From positions 1-9,193 of the forward strand of contig JADFVC010000275.1 of assembly GCA_015222355.1 (NCBI GenBank): a DNA stretch of 9,193 bases, in the 5' to 3' direction. Under the pieces are notes generated by a model, which saw only the letters and a program-made list of their open reading frames with translations, made no database searches and was not told the DNA's origin. This DNA comes from Chloroflexota bacterium (GTDB lineage Bacteria > Desulfobacterota > Desulfuromonadia > Desulfuromonadales > Geopsychrobacteraceae). Numbering within the stretch: position 1 is the stretch's first letter; every line of letters begins with the position of its first letter. A program made the translations under genes and the position numbers. Positions 1 through 5,838 of this stretch are shown piece after piece.

Positions 1-197
1 ATTGGGAAGGACGCTATGGGCTGAAAAGGAGCATAAATCTGGGCCAAACAGCCGGATTTGCAGCTGGCTCATGGATAGTCCGATAGACTTCTAGAAGTCC
101 AGTCGGCCGTATCGGGGCACTGGGAGAGCTTTTTCGGTGGTTGTTTGTAAATGATCTTACCCGTTTATGTTTTAGTTGTTTTTCTGCTCCACCAGGG
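1..197. other. Unassigned segment at the window edge
   Basis: No gene can be named here. On the + strand one frame is open from the window edge to a TAG at 84-86 (27 codons, ending ...TAGFAAGSWIVR) and another to a TAG at 92-94, so the tail of an upstream gene is possible but neither looks like a known C-terminus. The segment contains a 6-bp hairpin (AGCCGG 50-55 with CTGGCT 64-69, one G-T pair) and the palindrome listed separately. No riboswitch consensus that I know fits. Confidence 0.4.
80..115. repeat. Perfect 14-bp palindrome inside a larger imperfect inverted repeat
   Basis: GACTTCTAGAAGTC (86-99) is a perfect palindrome. It is flanked by CCGA (80-83) and TCGG (103-106). A second option pairs CCGATA (80-85) with TATCGG (110-115). 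This could be a protein-binding site, the end of a mobile or interspersed element, or an RNA fold; nothing here decides between them. Confidence 0.5.
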
Positions 198-226
198 TTG
201 GAAAGATACTTGCCAGAGTTTATACT
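198..226 (+). promoter_or_regulatory. Predicted sigma70-type promoter for the zinc protein-archease-rtcB genes
   Basis: TTGGAA (198-203, 4 of 6 to consensus) and TATACT (221-226, 5 of 6) are separated by exactly 17 bases. Transcription would start near 233 and give a leader of about 37 bases carrying the strong AAGGAGG ribosome site at 258-264. No sigma54 (-24/-12) signature, as used by RtcR-controlled rtc operons, was seen upstream. Confidence 0.5.
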
Positions 227-269
227 AAAAGTAAGTAGTCAATGCAGATGCAAAATAAAGGAGGTCGTC

Positions 270-788
270 ATGCAAAGAGACGTCAGTAGATTCGGAATCA
301 GCGACAAAAGAGGACGAAAAACGACCAGCACAGATCCTTTCCTGCCACACGAAGGGATCAAGGAGCCTTCACTCTGTACGACTTGTAAGGCCGTTTTCCA
401 GCACAAGCGCTGGACGCACGACTCGGAAACCTATCGGAAACTGGAATTGAGCCCGAAGGTTAACAAGTTGACCTGCCCGGCCTGCCAGAAGGTCGACGCC
501 GGTTATGCGGAGGGGATTGTGACCCTGCGCGGCAGTTATCTCTGGGAGCACGAGGAGGAGATTCGCCACATCCTGAAAAATGAAGAGAACAAGGCCTACG
601 CCAAGAATCCCTTGGAGCGGATTATCCGGATGACCCGCCAAAAAGATGAACTGGTCATCGAAACCACCGAAGAGAAGCTGGCGGAACATCTGGGGAGAGT
701 GCTGCACCGGGCTCATCAGGGTGAACTCAAGATCAGCTGGGCCGGAAATCCGGCTATGTGCCGGGTCAGTTGGGAGCGGACGCTCTGA
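270..788 (+). CDS. BCAM0308-family zinc-binding protein
   Basis: This 172-residue protein resembles the bacterial BCAM0308 family, named for a gene in the low-oxygen-activated locus of Burkholderia cenocepacia; its biochemical function is not established. Two CxxC pairs, C36/C39 and C69/C72, should bind one zinc. The pattern of CTTC, then a tryptophan (W48), then CPACQ followed by a conserved GYAEGIVTLRG stretch is what I recognise as the family signature. The C-terminal half (about 100-172) is a predicted alpha/beta region with a TEEKLAEHLGRVLHRAHQGEL helix typical of the family. The start at 270 is chosen because AAGGAGG ends 5 bases upstream; the frame is open further upstream, but those residues (143 bases of possible start at 141) lack a ribosome site and do not fit the family. 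It lies 57 bases before archease on the same strand and is probably co-transcribed with it. A role in RNA handling or stress is inference from context only. Confidence 0.8.
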   Translation: MQRDVSRFGISDKRGRKTTSTDPFLPHEGIKEPSLCTTCKAVFQHKRWTHDSETYRKLELSPKVNKLTCPACQKVDAGYAEGIVTLRGSYLWEHEEEIRHILKNEENKAYAKNPLERIIRMTRQKDELVIETTEEKLAEHLGRVLHRAHQGELKISWAGNPAMCRVSWERTL

Positions 789-808
789 GGCAGATTTTTT
801 GCTGCCTC
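787..808 (+). promoter_or_regulatory. Stem-loop overlapping the stop codon of the zinc-protein gene
   Basis: GAGGCAG (787-793) pairs perfectly with CTGCCTC (802-808) around the 8-base loop ATTTTTTG. The stem begins within the TGA stop (786-788). The T-run sits in the loop and not after the stem, so this is not a standard intrinsic terminator. It may be an RNA-processing or stabilising element between the first gene and archease. Confidence 0.45.
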
Positions 809-845
809 CGATGCCACAGATCACAAGGAGGCTAACCGACTCACC

Positions 846-1262
846 ATGAACAGTTTTCGCTTGCTGGAGCACACTGCAGACATGGGGATAGCGGCGGAAG
901 GGGAGACTCTGGCTGCCCTCTTTCAACAGGCGGCGTTGGGTCTGCGGCAGATCATCACCGCCTGCACCGATATCCAACCCAGCCAGGAAATCCTGGTCGA
1001 GGTGCAGGGGCAGGACCGGGAAGAGTTGCTGGTCAACTGGTTGAGTGAGCTGCTGTTCCTGCTGGAATCCCGGCAGTTTCTGCCCGCCGCCTTTGAGATC
1101 GACAGCGTTACCGATTACCAGCTACGGGCTCGGGTGCGAGGGGAAACCCTGGATGCCGATCGTCATTACCTGGAACGGGAAATCAAGGCGGTGACCTATC
1201 ATCAGATCAAAGTTGAGGAAACCGCCTCTGGCTGGCGGGCGCAAGTCTTTGTTGATCTCTGA
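846..1262 (+). CDS. Archease, RtcB activator
   Basis: Archease is a small metal-binding protein that helps the RNA ligase RtcB become guanylated and turn over. At 138 residues it matches the usual family length. The N-terminal signature FRLLEHTADMGI (residues 4-15) contains the conserved Asp12, and the protein ends in VFVDL with Asp137; acidic residues of this kind form the family's metal site. A further family hallmark is DADRHYLEREIKAVTYHQIKV (about 103-123). The ATG at 846 puts this signature at the expected distance from the N-terminus. The nearest ribosome site, AAGGAGG at 825-831, is 14 bases from the start, longer than ideal, and there is no better start codon between. rtcB follows after 39 bases on the same strand, a known archease-rtcB arrangement that supports a joint role in tRNA or damaged-RNA ligation in the cytoplasm. 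Confidence 0.95.
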   Translation: MNSFRLLEHTADMGIAAEGETLAALFQQAALGLRQIITACTDIQPSQEILVEVQGQDREELLVNWLSELLFLLESRQFLPAAFEIDSVTDYQLRARVRGETLDADRHYLEREIKAVTYHQIKVEETASGWRAQVFVDL

Positions 1263-1301
1263 AATTGTTCAATTGCCTGTAGTTGTGACAAGGAGCACGC
1301 G

Positions 1302-2744
1302 ATGAGTGTCAAGGTCCAGCAGATCGATGCCTGCCGCTGGCGAATCCCCCGCGAAGGGGCGATGCGTACCGATGGGCTGGTGTTCGCCGACAGGGCGATG
1401 ATGGCAGTCCTGCAGAAGGAGAAGGCCTTGGAGCAGGTGCGTAATGTCGCGACCCTGCCCGGGATTGTTGGCCCCTCCATCGCCATGCCCGATATCCACT
1501 GGGGCTACGGGTTTCCCATCGGCGGGGTGGCGGCCTTCGATGCCGAGCAGGGGGTGGTTTCCCCTGGTGGCGTCGGTTATGACATCAACTGCGGGGTGCG
1601 GCTGTTGCGCACCGAACTGACCGTCGGCGAGGTCCGGCCGTGGATCGAAAAACTGGCCGACGAACTGTTCCGCAATGTCCCCTCGGGGATCGGTTCTCAT
1701 CGGCGCGATCTGAAGCTGAGCGTCGCCGAGGAGCGCAAGGTGCTCACCAAGGGGGCCCGCTGGGCGGTGGAGAACGGTTTCGGTCGCGCGGAAGATCTGG
1801 AGCATATTGAGGAAAAGGGGACGCTCGCCGGCGCCGACCCGGAAGTGATTTCCGATCGGGCCCTGGAGCGAGGGCGCAACCAGCTCGGCACCCTCGGCAG
1901 CGGCAACCACTTTCTCGAGGTCGACCTGGTCGAAGAGATCGGCGATCAGCAGGCCGCCAACGTGCTGGGGCTGTTTCCCGGTCAGATCACGGTCACCATC
2001 CACACCGGTAGTCGCGGCCTGGGCTACCAGGTCTGCGATGATTACTTGCGGATGATGCTGCACGCCGCCAGCAAGTACGGCATCGAACTGCCGGATCGTC
2101 AGTTGTGCTGCGCCCCCCTCAACAGTCCGGAGGGGAAGCAATACCTGGCGGCGATGGCCTGCGCGGCCAATTTCGCCTTTGCCAACCGCCAGCTGATCAC
2201 CGCCTGGGTACGCGAAAGCTTTGAACGGGTGCTCGGCAAGAGCCCGGACGAGCTACGTATCTCGACTGTCTACGACGTCTGCCACAATATCGCCAAAATG
2301 GAGACCCACCAGTTTGAGGGGCAAACGCGGCGACTCTGCGTCCATCGCAAGGGCGCAACCCGCGCCTTTCCGCCGGGGCACGCCGATACCCCGGAACTCT
2401 ACCGCAGTGTCGGCCAGCCGGTGCTGATCCCCGGTGACATGGGACGCTACTCCTACGTGCTGGTCGGCACCCAAGGGGCCTTTGAGGAGACCTTCGGCTC
2501 CACTTGTCACGGTGCCGGTCGGGTCCTCTCCCGCCATGCGGCGAAAAAGCTCGCCCGCGGGCGAAATATCGAGGCGGAACTGGCCGCACGGGGGATCATC
2601 ATCCGCGCTTCGTCCCGGGCCACGCTGGCCGAAGAGATCTCCGAATCCTACAAGGATGTCCTCGATGTGGTCAATGTGGTGGAGCAGGCCGGCATCGGCA
2701 AGATCGTCGCCCGGCTGCGGCCGCTGGCGGTGATCAAGGGATAG
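1302..2744 (+). CDS. rtcB: RNA-splicing ligase RtcB
   Basis: RtcB joins RNA ends carrying 2',3'-cyclic phosphate or 3'-phosphate to 5'-hydroxyl ends, using GTP and Mn2+. In bacteria it acts in repair of cleaved tRNA or rRNA. The 480-residue length is typical of full-length RtcB. The active-site set is complete: Asp94 and Cys97 in GYDINCGVR, His203 in GSGNHFLEV, His234 in HTGSRGLG, His328 in CHNIAKMETH, and His403 in STCHGAGR, the histidine that carries GMP. The end, PLAVIKG, is the usual family C-terminus, so the gene is intact even though a truncated toxin gene on the other strand overlaps its last 11 bases. AAGGAG (1290-1295) lies 6 bases before the ATG. The upstream neighbour is its partner archease. 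The sequence is GC-rich (42 of 60 bases at 1861-1920). No rtcA, rtcR or clear terminator is visible. Confidence 0.97.
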   Translation: MSVKVQQIDACRWRIPREGAMRTDGLVFADRAMMAVLQKEKALEQVRNVATLPGIVGPSIAMPDIHWGYGFPIGGVAAFDAEQGVVSPGGVGYDINCGVRLLRTELTVGEVRPWIEKLADELFRNVPSGIGSHRRDLKLSVAEERKVLTKGARWAVENGFGRAEDLEHIEEKGTLAGADPEVISDRALERGRNQLGTLGSGNHFLEVDLVEEIGDQQAANVLGLFPGQITVTIHTGSRGLGYQVCDDYLRMMLHAASKYGIELPDRQLCCAPLNSPEGKQYLAAMACAANFAFANRQLITAWVRESFERVLGKSPDELRISTVYDVCHNIAKMETHQFEGQTRRLCVHRKGATRAFPPGHADTPELYRSVGQPVLIPGDMGRYSYVLVGTQGAFEETFGSTCHGAGRVLSRHAAKKLARGRNIEAELAARGIIIRASSRATLAEEISESYKDVLDVVNVVEQAGIGKIVARLRPLAVIKG

Positions 2745-2919
2745 ATTTCTCCCTTGGATACGTCCCACGGTCCGGTATTTCTGACAGGCTGGAAAAGGCT
2801 TCCTCAATTCGCGTTAAGACATCATCTGCTTTTTCTGGTGTATCGTGCCGGGCTATGTAGTCGTAAAGTTCCTCCAGATCACGAACCGCATCATTGGTTA
2901 ACAGGACGTCATACGCCAT
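2734..2919 (-). pseudogene. Truncated ParE/RelE-family toxin
   Basis: The protein begins MAYDVLLTNDAVRDLEELY and continues with YIARHDTPEKADDVLTRIEE and a LSEIPDRGTYPRE stretch, which is the N-terminal part of ParE-type toxins (type II toxin-antitoxin). Such toxins are normally about 90-105 residues. Here the match stops after GTYPRE (residue 57), followed by only KSIP and a stop read from the 3' end of rtcB. The missing part carries the C-terminal beta strands and functional residues, so activity is unlikely. The start is credible: AAGGA lies 6 bases upstream and the probable antitoxin stop is 2 bases upstream. The gene converges on rtcB and overlaps it by 11 bases. I infer a deletion that fused the toxin gene to the region just past the rtcB stop. 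An alternative, a deliberately short functional protein, seems much less likely. Confidence 0.75.
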
Positions 2920-2921
2920 CG

Positions 2922-2987
2922 TTAATCCTTATTGCGTGCCCGCAGGCGTGCAACCATATCTGTAGCGTGCAGGACTTTGGACTGCTC
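2922..2987 (-). pseudogene. Probable C-terminal remnant of the cognate antitoxin
   Basis: Directly upstream of the toxin fragment, on the same strand, a frame reads SKVLHATDMVARLRARNKD and stops at TAA, 2 bases before the toxin ATG. That spacing is typical of antitoxin-toxin operons, and the basic tail ending in ARLRARN resembles ends of small ribbon-helix-helix antitoxins. Going upstream the frame is closed by a TAG at 2988-2990, and none of the other frames shows an antitoxin N-terminus. The DNA-binding part seems lost. The family call rests on weak resemblance plus position. Confidence 0.4.
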
Positions 2988-3050
2988 CTAGACACCTTCG
3001 GAGATAGAATTGGACTTTGCGGAGCCAGGAAAAAGGTGGGCATTTAAAAA

Positions 3051-3116
3051 GCTGGAATTTGTAGGTTGAATTGTGCATAGTCCCACCGTATTCTGTCCTC
3101 TTTCTGTGATTCCAGC
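3051..3116. repeat. Spaced inverted repeat GCTGGAAT / ATTCCAGC
   Basis: GCTGGAAT (3051-3058) and ATTCCAGC (3109-3116) are exact reverse complements 50 bases apart. They lie in the noncoding stretch between the toxin-antitoxin debris and folE2 (2991-3159), where I see no gene. The right copy overlaps the folE2 leader hairpin. The pair may mark the ends of a small decayed element; this is unproven. Confidence 0.35.
3066..3094 (+). promoter_or_regulatory. Predicted promoter for folE2
   Basis: TTGAAT (3066-3071, 4 of 6 to consensus) and TATTCT (3089-3094, 4 of 6) are 17 bases apart. Transcription would start near 3101 and give a leader of about 60 bases that contains the hairpin at 3113-3130. 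Confidence 0.35.
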
Positions 3117-3130
3117 ATGCCCCAATGCTG
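3113..3130 (+). promoter_or_regulatory. Hairpin in the folE2 leader
   Basis: CAGCAT (3113-3118) pairs with ATGCTG (3125-3130) around GCCCCA, followed by AAAAATG. It lies about 30 bases before the folE2 start. No T-run follows, so it is not a terminator. It could influence mRNA stability or translation. I could not match it to a known folate or preQ1 riboswitch. Confidence 0.35.
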
Positions 3131-3159
3131 AAAAATGTCATCCAACATGGTGAATAGCG

Positions 3160-3954
3160 ATGATTGATCTTCAGAGCTCCCAAGACAAACGCAACATTCC
3201 GATTGATGAGGTTGGTGTCTGTGATATCAGCCACCCCATCATTGTGTTAGACAAAACCAGCGGTAGCCAGAAAACGGTTGCCACCCTGTCGATGACAGTC
3301 AATCTTCCTCATCATTTCAAGGGGACGCATATGAGTCGTTTTTTCGAGGTGCTCAACGAGTACCAGGACGAAATGACCATACGAACCTTGTCGCAGATGT
3401 TGCCTTCCCTCAAGGAGCGCCTTCAAGCTGAAAGGGCAAAGGTTGAAATCTGCTTTCCATATTTTCTGGAAAAGGTGGCACCGGTCAGCAAGTCTCCAGG
3501 ACTCATGAAATATGAATGCAGCTTTGTTGGCGACGCCGATGACCAAGGCGATGATTATATTTTGGGCGTAAAGGTTCCGGTGACCAGCCTTTGCCCATGC
3601 AGTAAGGCCATTTCGAAATATGGCGCCCATAACCAAAGGGGGCATGTAAGCATTGAAATACGTACTGTCCGAAAGCCCAACGGCAATCCTGAGCTGTTTT
3701 GGATTGAGGATCTCATTGAAATCGCAGAAACATCTGCCTCTGCCCCGGTATACGTCCTATTAAAGCGTGAGGATGAGAAGGCGGTCACTGAACAGGCCTA
3801 TGAGAACCCGGTATTTGTCGAAGATATTGTCCGTAACGTGGCACAAAAACTGATGAGTGATGCTCGGATTTCATGGTTTCAAGTTAACATAGTCAATCAG
3901 GAAAGCATCCATAATCACAACGCTTTTGCCCGCATCGAGTGGTCCCGCACCTGA
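3160..3954 (+). CDS. folE2: GTP cyclohydrolase FolE2 (type IB)
   Basis: FolE2 converts GTP to 7,8-dihydroneopterin triphosphate, the first step towards tetrahydrofolate and, via QueD, queuosine-type deazapurines. It replaces the zinc-dependent FolE and tolerates other metals. The 264 residues match family length. Family marks are the N-terminal RNIPIDEVG, NLPHHFKGTHMSRF (about 49-62), the cysteine motif PVTSLCPCSK with Cys145 and Cys147, YGAHNQRGH with His157 and His162, and Glu215 in YENP; the cysteine and this glutamate correspond to catalytic positions known for FolE2. The ATG at 3160 fits the family N-terminus; upstream in-frame starts are absent, and the ribosome site is only a weak GGTGA 6 bases away. 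It stands alone, with no fol or que gene near. Its composition is lower in GC than rtcB (23 of 60 bases at 3841-3900), which might reflect separate ancestry. Confidence 0.96.
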   Translation: MIDLQSSQDKRNIPIDEVGVCDISHPIIVLDKTSGSQKTVATLSMTVNLPHHFKGTHMSRFFEVLNEYQDEMTIRTLSQMLPSLKERLQAERAKVEICFPYFLEKVAPVSKSPGLMKYECSFVGDADDQGDDYILGVKVPVTSLCPCSKAISKYGAHNQRGHVSIEIRTVRKPNGNPELFWIEDLIEIAETSASAPVYVLLKREDEKAVTEQAYENPVFVEDIVRNVAQKLMSDARISWFQVNIVNQESIHNHNAFARIEWSRT

Positions 3955-3955
3955 G

Positions 3956-3991
3956 TAACCACAGGGGGAAATCGTCTGACCCTTAGGGTTA
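3956..3991. terminator. Hairpin between convergent folE2 and AI-2E-family genes
   Basis: TAACC (3956-3960) pairs with GGTTA (3987-3991), and inside it AGGG (3963-3966) pairs with CCCT (3980-3983), separated by small internal loops. It occupies the gap between two convergent stop codons, a natural place for a bidirectional terminator. No T-run follows on either strand, so the call is weak. Confidence 0.3.
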
Positions 3992-4012
3992 TCTGTACTG
4001 TCTGGAGGAATA

Positions 4013-5071
4013 TTACTTGTCAGCAGAGGCTTTTTGCGGAACCGAGGCATCTGAACTGAGCAGGATGGCTAGCCAGCGGGTCGAATCATTCACGTCCAGG
4101 GCAATTTTGACAATCATCGTTAGTGGGACCGAAAGCAGCATGCCGATCGGGCCGAGAACCCAGCCCCAGAAAACCAGGGAAAGAAACACCACGAGAGATG
4201 ACAACCCCAGTTTTCGCCCCATCAATCTAGGCTCAACGGCATTCCCCATGATGACATTGATGGCCAGATAGATGGCTGCGACCAATAATGCCTTGAACAT
4301 CCCCAGTTGCACGACGGCCAGCAGAACAGCGGGAATCGCTGCGATGATCGAGCCGATATTCGGTATATAGTTGAGCAGGAAGGCAAGCAGGCCCCAGAGC
4401 AGAAAATAGTCGAGGCCGAGCAGCATCAGACCGATGGCGACGATGAGTCCGGTCGCCAGGCTGACCAGGGTTTTGATGGCCAGGTACTGGCGTACGCCTT
4501 CGACAAATTTTTCGAACGACGCCAGTGAAGAGTCAGCTTCAGGCAGTGCAGCCCGTAACTTGGCCGGCATACCGGCGGCTTCAAAGAGAATAAAGATAAC
4601 GGTCAGCAGGATCAGGAACGAATTGGTCAGGACTCCGCCGGCTCTGGCCAGCATACTGGCAGCCGACTGCATGATTGCGCCCGGATCAAAATGTTCCAGG
4701 AGGATCTCCCGGGAAAGGTGGATGCCGAACCCGTTGAGATAGTCGATCAGCAGCAGGGTCTGAGCACGAAGTTTTTCCTGATAGACCGGCAGGTTGTTGG
4801 TGAAATCGTTGACCGAGGTGCCGACCAGCGTGATCATCAGAAATCCGCACAGCATGACGGCTGCGATGACGATCAGTAATGCCGGCCCGGCGGGAATCTT
4901 ATGTTTTTGCAGCCAGTAAAAAGGTCCGGCACAGATGATTGAGATAAAGATCGCGAGGAGAAATGGGACCAACAGCGCCGAGGCGGTTTTCATCCCGGCA
5001 ATGATAATCACCAGTGCTGCTAAAGTCGGCAGTAAGCGAAAATGTTTTGCGGCAGGAGCGGGGATTGCCAT
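4013..5071 (-). CDS. AI-2E/PerM-family integral membrane protein
   Basis: The 352-residue protein belongs to the AI-2E transporter family (PerM/TqsA-like). Members have been linked to autoinducer-2 export or to Na+/H+ exchange, so the substrate cannot be given. Hydrophobic segments lie at about 13-30, 31-54, 61-84, 147-167, 200-220, 222-256, 258-275 and 290-325, with a soluble stretch of about 85-145 between the N- and C-terminal groups, as usual in this family. Family motifs are LLNYIPNIGSIIAAIPA (232-248) and GNAVEPRLMGRKLGLSSLVV (276-295), followed by FWGWVLGPIGMLLSVPLT. The ATG at 5071 has no clear ribosome site, but the hydrophobic N-terminus fits. A promoter with a perfect -35 box lies just upstream, so expression is probably independent of the zinc-ribbon gene 95 bases upstream on the same strand. 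The leader also contains a GGGC/GCCC hairpin (5105-5121). Confidence 0.9.
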   Translation of the reverse strand: MAIPAPAAKHFRLLPTLAALVIIIAGMKTASALLVPFLLAIFISIICAGPFYWLQKHKIPAGPALLIVIAAVMLCGFLMITLVGTSVNDFTNNLPVYQEKLRAQTLLLIDYLNGFGIHLSREILLEHFDPGAIMQSAASMLARAGGVLTNSFLILLTVIFILFEAAGMPAKLRAALPEADSSLASFEKFVEGVRQYLAIKTLVSLATGLIVAIGLMLLGLDYFLLWGLLAFLLNYIPNIGSIIAAIPAVLLAVVQLGMFKALLVAAIYLAINVIMGNAVEPRLMGRKLGLSSLVVFLSLVFWGWVLGPIGMLLSVPLTMIVKIALDVNDSTRWLAILLSSDASVPQKASADK

Positions 5072-5124
5072 CGCAACTCACAGTGTCATGGGCTTGTTAG
5101 TGCTGGGCTGAAGTTTCGCCCACC

Positions 5125-5153
5125 ACTAAACCGCACCCGGTTGTGCTTGTCAA
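5125..5153 (-). promoter_or_regulatory. Predicted sigma70-type promoter of the AI-2E-family gene
   Basis: Read on the - strand, TTGACA (5153-5148, perfect) and TTTAGT (5130-5125, 4 of 6) are 17 bases apart. The start would fall near 5118, giving a leader of about 47 bases. Confidence 0.6.
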
Positions 5154-5166
5154 TATTTTGCCGGTG

Positions 5167-5589
5167 TCAGTCGAGTTTGCAACGCAACAGTTTAACGCCG
5201 GATTGAAAACGGACTTCCGTTTTGTTCGGGCGAATACAGTTGATGACCAGGCCAAGACCGAAGCTGGGGTGTTGAATCAGCATGCCCGTCGTCACCGAAT
5301 TGGCCATGTTGTAGGGGACGCTGTCTTCCGGACGGGACTGCGCCATGATCTCTTCCCAGGCACGCTGTGCCTTGCTTTCCGTAGCTGGCTTGGTGGTTGT
5401 TGCTTTGCGCTTGGTGGGTTTTTTCCCTGCTGCTTCACTCCGGTAATTATGGGTTCCGCCGCAGGTGTTGCATTCAACCTTGACAACTTTTTTGCCGACC
5501 ATGGCAACAATCGTGTGATTGGTTGTCGCTTTGCACTTGGTACACTTGGCGGAAATATAATCGCCAGCAGATAATATTTTTTCTGTCAT
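5167..5589 (-). CDS. Zinc-ribbon protein with a PcrA-tail (Tudor-like) C-terminal motif
   Basis: I do not recognise a named family with certainty. The 140-residue protein has three parts. Residues 1-50 hold a zinc ribbon with C16/C19 and C40/C43 (CTKC, CNTCGG). Residues about 51-75 are a basic, Lys/Thr/Ala-rich linker (KKPTKRKATTTKP). Residues about 98-140 carry GMLIQHPSFGLGLV followed by EVRFQSGVKLL, which resembles the Tudor-like barrel at the C-terminus of PcrA/UvrD helicases (HxxFGxGxV...V.F...G.K.L); in PcrA that domain contacts RNA polymerase. A nucleic-acid or RNA polymerase association is therefore plausible but inferred. The ATG at 5589 has GGAG 7 bases upstream and a promoter with a perfect -35 box. 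The protein lacks a signal peptide and membrane segments, so it should be cytoplasmic. It looks monocistronic. Confidence 0.75.
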   Translation of the reverse strand: MTEKILSAGDYISAKCTKCKATTNHTIVAMVGKKVVKVECNTCGGTHNYRSEAAGKKPTKRKATTTKPATESKAQRAWEEIMAQSRPEDSVPYNMANSVTTGMLIQHPSFGLGLVINCIRPNKTEVRFQSGVKLLRCKLD

Positions 5590-5616
5590 ACACGCTCCGA
5601 TTTTATAAAGGGCTTT

Positions 5617-5644
5617 TTTAAACCTGTGCGTGCCAGGCTGTCAA
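5617..5644 (-). promoter_or_regulatory. Predicted sigma70-type promoter of the zinc-ribbon gene
   Basis: Read on the - strand, TTGACA (5644-5639, perfect) and TTTAAA (5622-5617, 4 of 6) are 16 bases apart. The ATG at 5589 is about 28 bases beyond the -10 box. Confidence 0.55.
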
Positions 5645-5701
5645 TCGCCGAAAGATTAAAATAACCACAACCTACTTGTACCGGGTTGTTGGGAAGACGA
5701 T

Positions 5702-5782
5702 ATGCGCCGGGCGAAATGTCCGGGAGGACTCAAACACCGCCGCGAAGATGAGCGGTTTATCGAGCAGGCTCAGGACTTTTGA
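5702..5782 (+). CDS. Possible 26-residue small protein
   Basis: The frame reads MRRAKCPGGLKHRREDERF and ends EQAQDF before TGA. It starts 7 bases after a GGGAAG ribosome-site-like stretch, and a terminator-like hairpin follows 30 bases after the stop. The product would be charged and basic with one cysteine and no membrane segment. No promoter with both boxes was found upstream, and a frame this short can arise by chance. No function can be proposed. Confidence 0.15.
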   Translation: MRRAKCPGGLKHRREDERFIEQAQDF

Positions 5783-5812
5783 CAGTGGAACGAGAACCGC
5801 GGGCTTGTGACC

Positions 5813-5838
5813 TCTCTTGAGGTGAAGAGATTTTCTTT
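5813..5838 (+). terminator. Terminator-like hairpin with T-rich tail, + strand
   Basis: TCTCTT (5813-5818) pairs with AAGAGA (5825-5830) around GAGGTG and is followed directly by TTTTCTTT (5831-5838). The stem is short and A/T-rich, so termination would be weak. No established + strand gene ends here; the only upstream candidate is the 26-codon frame. Confidence 0.35.

Noticed and set aside
1..140. A cyclic-di-GMP or other riboswitch at the window edge, suggested by a GGACGC stretch and stems
   Set aside because: The conserved core (for example GACGCAAAGCC of the GEMM-I class) is absent, so no known class fits.
369..977. A 202-codon open frame on the - strand across the zinc-protein and archease genes
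   Set aside because: It crosses two well-supported genes and an intergenic hairpin on the other strand, and its protein shows no recognisable domain.
1269..2141. A 290-codon open frame antisense to rtcB
   Set aside because: It lies wholly opposite a convincing, complete rtcB and shows no family motif; long antisense frames are expected in GC-rich coding DNA.
2745..2800. An intrinsic terminator after rtcB
   Set aside because: No stem followed by a T-run was found; the sequence is explained by the truncated toxin gene on the other strand.
2929..3234. A 101-codon - strand frame between the toxin fragment and folE2
   Set aside because: It overlaps the folE2 start and has no recognisable motif or ribosome site. 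The antitoxin-like tail is in a different frame.
5617..5645. A sigma54 (-24/-12) promoter suggested by TGGCAC on the - strand
   Set aside because: The required GC of the -12 element is missing at the correct spacing; the TTGACA/TTTAAA sigma70 pair explains the site better.
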